Assembly: GCA_037142435.1 (NCBI GenBank)
Contig: JBAXAO010000018.1
Coordinates: forward strand, 1 to 24,861
Length of the DNA: 24,861 nucleotides
Source of the DNA: CAIMZW01 sp037142435
GTDB lineage: Bacteria > Actinomycetota > Actinomycetes > Nanopelagicales > Nanopelagicaceae
Direction: 5' to 3'
How positions within the stretch are numbered: the stretch's first letter is position 1; every line of letters begins with the position of its first letter. Below are positions 15,740 through 22,573 of the stretch, one piece after another. A program made the translations under genes and the position numbers. Under the pieces are notes generated by a model. That model was not told the DNA's origin. It saw nothing but the letters and a program-made list of their open reading frames with translations, and searched no databases.

Positions 15740-16836
15740 GCGATGCTCCTAGAAGCGAGTATTACCTGGAGGGGATACAAATTTGTTGCCGAAAGTAAAG
15801 TTGGCGGAATAGCGAATTTGATGCCGGGGTAAAGCGCGGTTGAATTCAAAAATGTGTTCGCTGGACAGCTCGAAGCCACGACCGACGTCCCGGTCGAAGA
15901 AGCGCATTGAATAGTCCCCACCCAATCTGCGTCGCTCGAAGGTTGCGGTAAACCCGACCTCAACAGCTGCGCCGACGCGTCGGAAATACCAAGGGATGGA
16001 ACGGCGCAATGAATGCGCCAGAGTTGTCCGTTTTTATCTGATGAAGACCTAACTTCATAACCAATAAAATTGTTGTACACCATTGTCCCGGCTGTCGTTA
16101 GTGAACCCGTGGCACTTCCGGCGACAGTAAACGTTTGACCATTTGGATTCGCAGCGACGACGGTGGCATTCAAAACGTTGTATCCCGCTGGGATTAACCC
16201 CGAAATAGTTACTGTTTGACCAGCCGAAAAAGAGATAGGTCCAGAGTACGTGTAAGTCATCACCGTGCCAGTTCCGCTTGCGGCGGTAATCGGTGCGCCG
16301 GCTTGTTGGCTAAGGGTGAGCAACGGACGGGTAGATGCAAATGTGGAATCCGCTGGATTCCAACTCGAACACTGGGTTACTAACGACCCACTAGTGGTCA
16401 GTGCCCCAATCGTCGTGTTATTCAAAGTGAAAGTGTGGTTCGTGGCAGAGAAGCTTTGTACTTGGGCGTTAACGGCGTTATACCCCGCTGGCACATTTCC
16501 CAAAACTGAGACGTTTTGCCCGACGCTAAGCGTGTTCTTCGCAGAATAGGTATAGGTGACCGAAGTGCCATTTCCACTTACGGCTGAAATAGCATCAACG
16601 GAAGCATTATCGGGAACTAAGAATCCATTGGCTGACTCAACATCGCGAGTAAACACTGAATTGATCGTGGCATTACCAGAGCTGGTAAAGGATGTATTGC
16701 GGCTTCCACCGATAGAAGTAACGCTGGATGCGAAAGTCGAACTTACTCCCACTGCTAAAACGACCGTCAGGGTGACTGCTAACAAAAGTTCGACGACGGT
16801 AAAACCTTCATCTGATTTGCTTCGGTTTCTCGCCAT
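15736..16836 (-). CDS. PilW-like minor pilin with two beta modules
   Basis: A 366-residue prepilin: leader MARNRSKSDEG, then FTVVELLLAVTLTVVLAVGVSSTF, with Glu at mature position 5. It carries two copies of a roughly 70-residue beta-rich module, at about 82-153 and 182-253. Both follow the pattern ITA.SG.GT.VTYTYS...S.GQ.V.ISG..PAGYN..NA.V......FT......G.LTT.G. The C-terminal part (about 255-366) has three cysteines. Its position between PilV-like and PilX-like genes matches the minor-pilin order of type IVa systems. The start ATG is 1 bp after the preceding stop; the stop overlaps the next start (ATGA). Confidence 0.83.
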   Translation of the reverse strand: MARNRSKSDEGFTVVELLLAVTLTVVLAVGVSSTFASSVTSIGGSRNTSFTSSGNATINSVFTRDVESANGFLVPDNASVDAISAVSGNGTSVTYTYSAKNTLSVGQNVSVLGNVPAGYNAVNAQVQSFSATNHTFTLNNTTIGALTTSGSLVTQCSSWNPADSTFASTRPLLTLSQQAGAPITAASGTGTVMTYTYSGPISFSAGQTVTISGLIPAGYNVLNATVVAANPNGQTFTVAGSATGSLTTAGTMVYNNFIGYEVRSSSDKNGQLWRIHCAVPSLGISDASAQLLRSGLPQPSSDADWVGTIQCASSTGTSVVASSCPANTFLNSTALYPGIKFAIPPTLLSATNLYPLQVILASRSIA

Positions 16837-16837
16837 C

Positions 16838-17734
16838 TTAAATCGCCGCCACTATGGTGCGAGAAAGTTGTCGCGTTCCCAGAGTTGTGGACACAGTTAT
16901 TTGCTGGACGTTGACGCTCTTTGTGAGTCCCGCTTCTCCACCCGAGGTATAAGTGCCTGAAAAGGTGCTAGCCACTACAAACTGGGTAGATGTGGCTGAA
17001 ACGATGGGAACAGAAACCAAGTTGAATCCGCTCGGTGATATTCCTGAAATTGTCACAGTGTCCCCTGCTGCAAAGGCAGTGGCAGAAGAATAGGTATATG
17101 TGATCGCTGAACCACTGGCCGTTGCCGAAGTTATGGTGGCTTTTGGAACAGTCGCGCACGAAGTCCATGCGACTGCGGAGTCATTGACCTGGACGTTGAT
17201 GGCGACGACAGTCAGGAGAAGGGACTTCGTCAACGTTACACCGCCGGAGGTGACAGCGAATTTGTACACCGCCGTACTCGCCGAGGTGGGAGTGCCACTA
17301 ATTACTCCAGTTGCAGACAAACTTAAACCTGAAGGCAAACTAGGTGAAACGCTCCAATTGTAATTTCCGTCGCCACCAGTAGCGCTCAGAGTCGATGCAA
17401 AGGGATATGTCGAACCAGCGTTTGGTGCCTGACCGATTGGTAAAGAATTTGTCGATATCGATAAGGGGCCGCTTGCAGCCGAAGCTCCTTGCATGCCAGT
17501 GGTTGAAAGTCCATAAGGTTGAGGATTTGTAGGTGAGCAGGGACGAAAACTTTGCAATTGAATCTGCTGGGCGGCGTTATTCACATTAGCCATCGCTTGG
17601 CCAGTGAGATTCACCTTATCTGACAGCGGTTTTGCGGCAACAATTGCTCCGACAATAGTTAAACCAAGCAGTCCCATAATGACGGCAGAAATAACAACCT
17701 CTATGAGAGTTTCTCCGGAGTCGTTTCGCTTCAT
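16838..17734 (-). CDS. PilV-like minor pilin with Ig-like and beta modules
   Basis: A 298-residue prepilin: leader MKRNDSG, then ETLIEVVISAVIMGLLGLTIVGAIVA, with Glu at mature position 5. Residues about 105-175 match the putative immunoglobulin He_PIG pattern (SATGGDGNYNWSVSPSLPSG, LSLSATGVISGTPT). Residues about 200-267 are another copy of the beta module seen twice in the next gene (SGSAITYTYSSATAFAAGDT, VTISGISPSGFN). These domains suggest an exposed binding head. The start ATG overlaps the pilC stop (ATGA). Confidence 0.83.
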   Translation of the reverse strand: MKRNDSGETLIEVVISAVIMGLLGLTIVGAIVAAKPLSDKVNLTGQAMANVNNAAQQIQLQSFRPCSPTNPQPYGLSTTGMQGASAASGPLSISTNSLPIGQAPNAGSTYPFASTLSATGGDGNYNWSVSPSLPSGLSLSATGVISGTPTSASTAVYKFAVTSGGVTLTKSLLLTVVAINVQVNDSAVAWTSCATVPKATITSATASGSAITYTYSSATAFAAGDTVTISGISPSGFNLVSVPIVSATSTQFVVASTFSGTYTSGGEAGLTKSVNVQQITVSTTLGTRQLSRTIVAAI

Positions 17735-19059
17735 GCTTTCACCCCGCTATAAATTCCATACATGGCGGAAACGAGTGCCACGGCTACGAAGCCGACGCCA
17801 CCGCCGATAAAGAGCAGTGTGGCTGGCTCCAGCAAGGCAGTGAAGTTCTTCATGCGGTGATCAAGTTCATCCGAGTAGAAACTGGCCGCTTGATGCAGCT
17901 GAGATTGCAATTGGCCTGATTCTTCGCCGATGCGCAAGATCTGGATTGCAGCAATTGGAAAGATCTTGTATTCCGACAATGGGTCGGCCAAGCCTTCACC
18001 GTGCAGCACTCGGTTACGGGTTTCGGCGATTGCACGTTGGAAAACTAAGTTTCCAGTGGCTTTACCCGCAAGCTCCAAGGCATCAGGTAGTGGAACTTGC
18101 GTTTTCACCAATGTCGATAACACTCGGCAGAATCGTTCGAGCGAGACCAATCGCGCAAGACCTCCGAAAACCGGCATCGAGAGCACAGCTCTGTCGATGA
18201 TCATTCGGGTTTTGAGATTTCTGGCCGCAGCAACAAAGGCAATAACGAAGAGGGCGATGCCCGAACCCAATAACCACCACCATTCCGCTACAAAGTGGGT
18301 CGAATTCAGCAGCATGCGCGTGGTAACAGGAAGTTTAACGTCGAGGGAATTAAAGAAAACTTGGAATCGAGGCAGAACCACTATCGACAAGACGGCGATG
18401 GCAACTAAGGTCAGTGAAATAAGGACGATCGGGTAAATCATTGCCGACCTGACAGCGCGGCGAGATCGCAAATCTCTCTCTAAATAATTATTCAGAGAAT
18501 GCAAAGCCTCAACGAGATCTCCGCTTCTTTCGGCAGAGCTAAGAATCGTTGGATAGTAACTTGGAAATACATGAGGGTGGCGGGAGACGGATTCGCTAAG
18601 GGTGGCTCCTCCCTCAATATCCAACACAAGTTCTTCCAAAATCTGTTGCATCTTCTTGTGCTCGGTAGTTTTTGCCAAAATGGAAATTCCGCGAACTGCG
18701 GGAATGCCCGCCTGCGAAAATGAAGATAATTGACGAGTCACCTGCAATAAGGTTTCCAATGGAACGGATTTTCCGAATTCCATCGCATACCAAGGTTTGT
18801 ATTGCTTGATAGTGAGTTCCAACAAACCTTCGCGCTGCAATCCGAATTGCGCCTCACCCCATGTAGCAGCTTTGACTGATCCTGTCTTGCGCTCACCGCT
18901 TGGCAGAAAACCAGAGTATTTATAGGAGTTAATTACCTTCTTTTTGGCTTCACTTTTCTTCGATGCCTTTGAAACGAACTTCTTGGAAGCGCGCTTCTTC
19001 TGATTGAAATCAGGAGTTTCCGAGCCATCCATCATCTCGGTGGCGAAGGTGCTACTCAT
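17731..19059 (-). CDS. pilC: Type IV pilus inner-membrane platform protein
   Basis: A 442-residue protein with two type II secretion F domains, at about 104-230 (TRQLSSFSQAGIPAVRGISIL) and 305-430 (ERFCRVLSTLVKTQVPLPDALELAG). Membrane helices lie near 207-229, 260-277 and 418-438. It anchors the pilus base and couples to PilB. The N-terminal 50 residues are Lys-rich (KKRASKKFVSKASKKSEAKKK), longer and more basic than in typical PilC. The start is ATG 19059, overlapping the end of pilB by 8 nt (ATGAGTAG). The frame stays open further upstream, but that stretch lies wholly inside pilB. Confidence 0.93.
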   Translation of the reverse strand: MSSTFATEMMDGSETPDFNQKKRASKKFVSKASKKSEAKKKVINSYKYSGFLPSGERKTGSVKAATWGEAQFGLQREGLLELTIKQYKPWYAMEFGKSVPLETLLQVTRQLSSFSQAGIPAVRGISILAKTTEHKKMQQILEELVLDIEGGATLSESVSRHPHVFPSYYPTILSSAERSGDLVEALHSLNNYLERDLRSRRAVRSAMIYPIVLISLTLVAIAVLSIVVLPRFQVFFNSLDVKLPVTTRMLLNSTHFVAEWWWLLGSGIALFVIAFVAAARNLKTRMIIDRAVLSMPVFGGLARLVSLERFCRVLSTLVKTQVPLPDALELAGKATGNLVFQRAIAETRNRVLHGEGLADPLSEYKIFPIAAIQILRIGEESGQLQSQLHQAASFYSDELDHRMKNFTALLEPATLLFIGGGVGFVAVALVSAMYGIYSGVKA

Positions 19060-20659
19060 TAGACACCAACAATGTGAGAGCCTCAGCGAGGGTGGTGATT
19101 CCTTCTGCGGCCAGACGAATTGCTTCTTCATCCATTGTGGTCATTCCAGATTCGGAGGCATATCTACGAAATTCATTTGGTTCAGGGCGCTTAACAATAA
19201 GATCGGCCAGCGCTTCAGTCATTTCTAGGACTTGGTAGGTAGCAATTCGATCGCGAAAGCCAGAACCTCCACAAAGTGTGCATCCGACGCCTTTGGCTAA
19301 TTTGGTATTGGTATAGCCATGAAAACGTAGGGTGCGCAACTCTTCGGGAGAGGCATCGTATGCGACGGTGCAGAAGCGGCAATTACGGCGGATGAGGCGC
19401 TGGGAAATCACGCCGCGGACTGAGGATGCCACCAGATGTGGCTCGATATCCATTTGTAGCAGACGATAAATGGCACCAACAGAGTCGGTAGCGTGAATAG
19501 AGGAGAAAACTAAGTGACCTGTGAGGGCAGCCTGTACCGAGATTCGTGCGGTTTCGGCATCGCGAGTTTCACCGACCAGAATGATGTCCGGGTCTTGACG
19601 CAAGACTGCGCGAAGTTGCACAGCAAAGCCAGCATTGTTGGAATCGATAATCGGAATTTGAGTGATTCCGGGTACGACATATTCGACGGGATCTTCGATC
19701 GTGACAACGTTCTTCCACTCCACTGACACGGCCTTTATGCCGCTGTGCAGGGTTGTCGTTTTACCGCTACCAGTAGGTCCGGCAACCATAATCAGACCGT
19801 TCGTAGCTCTAATCATGTTGGAGAAGATCTCAAGCTGTTTTCCACTCATTCCAAGTGTTTCCAGCGAAACGGATTGCTTGCGGGCGTCGTGAAGGCGCAG
19901 CACTAACTTCTCGCCATGCATGGTCGTTACAGAGGCAACGCGGATATCAATGTGCCTATCGCCTACCGTTGCCGAGAATTGACCATCCTGGGGCCGTCTA
20001 CGTTCGACAATATTCATTTGAGAAAGAACTTTGATGCGGCTGTTGACGGCCGGTGCCAATCGAGCAGGTAGTGCCACCAATAGACGCAAACGACCATCAA
20101 TACGAACGCGAACCAAGAGTTCTTCTTTGTAAGGCTCAAAGTGAATGTCGCTGGCACGCTCGAGAACGGCTCGCTCGATTACTTGTTGGACCAGGTTAGA
20201 GATCGGTGCTTCGCCAACTTCCGAAACCGAAATGTCGAATAAATGATTGCGTGACTTGGCGATGCTTTCGGTCAACGAGATTGCTTCACGAATTTCATAA
20301 GCGGTGGCGGGCTTGAGTTTTATCCGGAGATCAACTGAGGCTGCGTAATCCCGAATGCGCTGCCACGACTCCTTGGGCGCCCCAATTACTAGGGCATCGC
20401 CATCCCAACGGAGACCGAGGCAGTCACATTCAGCTATCAGGGAAGGGGGAAGCGCCTCGTTGGCTGAGGCGAAAGTTGGTGTGGCTACCGGGATCGCCAA
20501 TTCACTGGCGAGCGGTTGTATCTCATGAGGAGTATCAAGTTCGGTGGAAGGGGCAGGATGAGGCGAAGCTAAGCCAGGTCGAAGTTGATGAACCGTCGCT
20601 GGGGCGCCTTCAAGAATGACAGCAGGGATCTGATCTGGTGCGACCTCCATGATGGACAT
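19052..20659 (-). CDS. pilB: Type IV pilus assembly ATPase (GspE/PulE family)
   Basis: A 535-residue hexameric ATPase driving pilus extension from the cytoplasm. Walker A GPTGSGKT is at 294-301, the Asp box IEDPVEY at 321-327, Walker B IILVGETRD at 359-367 and the His box TGHLVFSSIHATD at 380-392. The zinc-binding cysteines CRFC (427-430) and CTLC (460-463) are those of PilB/GspE and absent from PilT, which supports an extension rather than retraction role. The N-terminal 75 residues are Pro/Ala-rich and variable. The start is ATG 20659, with AGGGGG 8 nt upstream. It is the first gene of the operon. Confidence 0.95.
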   Translation of the reverse strand: MSIMEVAPDQIPAVILEGAPATVHQLRPGLASPHPAPSTELDTPHEIQPLASELAIPVATPTFASANEALPPSLIAECDCLGLRWDGDALVIGAPKESWQRIRDYAASVDLRIKLKPATAYEIREAISLTESIAKSRNHLFDISVSEVGEAPISNLVQQVIERAVLERASDIHFEPYKEELLVRVRIDGRLRLLVALPARLAPAVNSRIKVLSQMNIVERRRPQDGQFSATVGDRHIDIRVASVTTMHGEKLVLRLHDARKQSVSLETLGMSGKQLEIFSNMIRATNGLIMVAGPTGSGKTTTLHSGIKAVSVEWKNVVTIEDPVEYVVPGITQIPIIDSNNAGFAVQLRAVLRQDPDIILVGETRDAETARISVQAALTGHLVFSSIHATDSVGAIYRLLQMDIEPHLVASSVRGVISQRLIRRNCRFCTVAYDASPEELRTLRFHGYTNTKLAKGVGCTLCGGSGFRDRIATYQVLEMTEALADLIVKRPEPNEFRRYASESGMTTMDEEAIRLAAEGITTLAEALTLLVSNE

Positions 20660-20718
20660 GGCCAGAACCCCCTAACGTGTGCGTAAAACACTGGTTTCAG
20701 GCGTTCCCAAACGTGCCC

Positions 20719-20747
20719 GCTATAAACTTTACATTTATAACCCGCAA
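20719..20747 (-). promoter_or_regulatory. Candidate promoter of the pil operon with internal inverted repeat
   Basis: On the minus strand TTGCGG (20747-20742) and TATAGC (20724-20719) are spaced by 17 bp, about 60 bp before the pilB ATG. Over the same stretch TATAAA (20721-20726) and TTTATA (20734-20739) form an inverted repeat with a 7-bp centre, a possible operator covering the -10 and spacer. The rest of the 229-bp divergent gap holds another short inverted repeat (TTGAC 20762-20766, GTCAA 20774-20778). Confidence 0.45.
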
Positions 20748-20888
20748 GTTCACCTTTATAGTTGACGACGTTAGTCAATTTTGTAAAGTCGCACAAGTGC
20801 TGGGGCGTAAATATCTTGTTAACGGCGCCTGAGAGAGTGGTGGCGCTCAACGCGAGAAATAAGTCAAAGATCAAGGCAGACTCTGAGC

Positions 20889-21323
20889 ATGATTGATCAG
20901 CCCAATTTGCGCCCAACTACCGATTCTGAGCTCAAAGAGATTCTTTCCCTTGCACAGAATGTCGCAATTGTGGGGGTATCCGATAAGCCGGGTCGAGCGA
21001 GTAACGATATTGCTCATTATTTAGCCCAATACAGCGGGTACAACCTTTACTTCGTCAATCCCCTATTGGAATCTTTCATGGGAGAGAAGGTTTACTCCTC
21101 TTTAACCGAAATTTCAGACCCCATCGATATCGTCGATGTCTTTCGCAAAGTATCGGACTTGCCGGCAGTCTTTGACGACGCTTATGCCATCTCACCCAAA
21201 TTGATCTGGCTGCAACTGGGGATCGCTGATGAGAACTTGGCCCACGAGGCAAACGAGCGCGGAATCCCGGTCGTGATGGATCGCTGCATCCTGGTTGAGC
21301 ACCGGCGACTGTTGCTGAAATAA
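20889..21323 (+). CDS. CoA-binding domain protein (YccU/CoA_binding_2 type)
   Basis: A 144-residue single-domain Rossmann-fold protein. The motif NVAIVGVSDKPGRASNDIAHYL (about 25-46) is the phosphate-binding region of the CoA_binding_2 family. FVNP, DIVDVFR and WLQLGI mark the later strands, and VVMDRCILVEH near the end is a strong family signature. Proteins of this family bind CoA and are related to the succinyl-CoA synthetase alpha subunit, but a cellular role is not established. It lies alone on the plus strand between the two pilus gene blocks. The ATG at 20889 has only a weak ribosome site. Confidence 0.9.
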   Translation: MIDQPNLRPTTDSELKEILSLAQNVAIVGVSDKPGRASNDIAHYLAQYSGYNLYFVNPLLESFMGEKVYSSLTEISDPIDIVDVFRKVSDLPAVFDDAYAISPKLIWLQLGIADENLAHEANERGIPVVMDRCILVEHRRLLLK

Positions 21324-21359
21324 GAAGCGGCAACCAGATTTCTCTGATTGCCGCCTCTT
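21322..21359. terminator. Long hairpin between convergent CoA-binding and pilA2 genes
   Basis: AAGAAGCGGCAA (21322-21333) pairs with TTGCCGCCTCTT (21348-21359), 11 of 12 perfect with one wobble or mismatch, and the loop region can pair further (CAGA with TCTG). It starts at the stop codon of the CoA-binding gene. T-runs are poor on both sides, so efficiency is uncertain. Confidence 0.6.
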
Positions 21360-21373
21360 AGTCGTCAATTCCA

Positions 21374-21391
21374 GTTCGGAAAAGACCGAAC
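21374..21391 (-). other. Small hairpin downstream of pilA2
   Basis: GTTCGG (21374-21379) and CCGAAC (21386-21391) form a 6-bp stem, with an A8 tract on the minus strand between it and the pilA2 stop. There is no T-run after the stem, unlike the strong terminator after pilA1, so it may mark an mRNA 3' end by processing or be a weak terminator. Confidence 0.35.
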
Positions 21392-21411
21392 CTTTAACTC
21401 AGTTTTTTTTA

Positions 21412-21876
21412 TTACAGACCTGCAGTTACGCAACCTGCAAGGTTTGTAACAGATCCAACAGCAACGGTGTTCGGAGTATTTGAAGTAATCAAATACGCGG
21501 TTACATCGGTCGGAAGTTTGGAAATGAATGTTGGATCGAGGGCTGCAAGATCAGCTGCAAGATATTTTGTCCAAGTTTGGGCAACATCTCCTGCGCCATT
21601 GATCTTGCCAGTTCCGGTGGCACCAGCAGCAGCCGGGAAGCCACCATTTGGATTGGCTGTTGAAGAAATTTCAAAGTTGGTTAGCGCTGAATAAAGGTTA
21701 GAGGCATCTTGTGAGCAAGCCTTTGCCTTGGCATCTTGGCTGGTACCGGACAAAGCAACGACAACAATCGCGGCTAAGATACCGATAATCAAGATAACGA
21801 CGAGAAGTTCGATGAGGGTAAAGCCCGCTTCGCCCTTCGCTTTACGAGCACGCGCTTGGCGTAGTAGATCTTGCAT
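21412..21876 (-). CDS. pilA: Major type IV pilin 2 (paralogue of pilA1)
   Basis: A 154-residue prepilin of the same length as pilin 1. The leader MQDLLRQARARKAKGEAG precedes G|FTLIELLVVILIIGILAAIVVVAL, and the two cysteines are conserved. By eye about 15 residues differ from pilin 1, five of them in the leader; the mature differences are mostly conservative and lie in the second half (A-to-D in the TALAPSF/AALDPTF segment, S-to-Q after GTS). Many codons differ synonymously, so this is not a very recent copy. The start is ATG 21876 with AGGGAG 3 nt upstream. It follows its own minor pilin and adhesin, and probably shares PilB, PilC and PilD with the first set. Confidence 0.95.
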   Translation of the reverse strand: MQDLLRQARARKAKGEAGFTLIELLVVILIIGILAAIVVVALSGTSQDAKAKACSQDASNLYSALTNFEISSTANPNGGFPAAAGATGTGKINGAGDVAQTWTKYLAADLAALDPTFISKLPTDVTAYLITSNTPNTVAVGSVTNLAGCVTAGL

Positions 21877-21898
21877 TTTCTCTCCCTGGGGTTAGTTA

Positions 21899-22567
21899 TT
21901 AGCTCAACGAACCACAAGCGGTTGGTGCCGTGGTCGTGCCAATTCTTTTGGTTAGTGTCGAGTTGTAGAGATAAACATCGAAAGCCGCAGTGCTACTTGA
22001 GAGCACATTCAAAATCGCACTGGATGCTGAAATTGCAGTATTCGAAACCGTATTTGTTGAAGTGACGTTATACGTCACGGTGTAAGGCGATGCCGCGCCA
22101 GTGAAGGTTCCCACCGTCCAACTACCATCGAAGGCACTTGTCTGACCAGTTAGCGCATCAATACCAGATACTTGGATGCTCTCCCCCACTGTAATCGGAG
22201 GAAGGTAAGTCGAAGCAAAGGTAATCGTGGCAACTTTTCCGGTGAGCGATGCGCTCTTCACCGCATAAACACCAAGTTGTAGCGAAAAGTTATTTGCATA
22301 AGAATTGACTAAGCCGGCGTTGAGATATGTGGGTTGAAGTCCCGTTATTGAAGTTGGTAGAAGGTTTGCGTTATCACTTTGGAAAGCTGAAACAGCAAGT
22401 GCAATAGATTGATAAGCAGTCTTGCAGGAGTTTTGGACTGAGTTGGTTCGACTTGATGTCAATCCCACGTAGGTCACTCCCGCCAAGATGCCCATAATCA
22501 TCAATACCACCAGCATTTCGACCAAGGTAAAACCCTGGTCGAGATGCTTAGAACGGTGGCGTCTCAT
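21899..22567 (-). CDS. Minor type IV pilin with beta module (cassette 2)
   Basis: A prepilin of 222 residues from ATG 22567; a TTG two codons earlier directly follows the preceding stop and is an alternative start. The leader MRRHRSKHLDQG precedes FTLVEMLVVLMIMGILAGVTYVGLTSSR. It is homologous along its length to the gene at 13557-14201, sharing QPTYLNAGLVNSYANNFSLQLG and the beta module (TYLPPITVGESIQVSGIDAL, SPYTVTYNVTS) and the cysteine-containing end. Its loop after VSGID is longer (ALTGQTSAF). The stop lies 22 bp before pilA2, almost the same spacing as in cassette 1. Confidence 0.88.
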   Translation of the reverse strand: MRRHRSKHLDQGFTLVEMLVVLMIMGILAGVTYVGLTSSRTNSVQNSCKTAYQSIALAVSAFQSDNANLLPTSITGLQPTYLNAGLVNSYANNFSLQLGVYAVKSASLTGKVATITFASTYLPPITVGESIQVSGIDALTGQTSAFDGSWTVGTFTGAASPYTVTYNVTSTNTVSNTAISASSAILNVLSSSTAAFDVYLYNSTLTKRIGTTTAPTACGSLS

Positions 22568-22573
22568 TTTCAA

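Noticed and set aside
21403..21410. T8 tract as a plus-strand terminator
   Set aside because: The small hairpin at 21374-21391 ends 11 bp before the T-run, so the tract is not adjacent to a stem. On the minus strand it is an A-tract.
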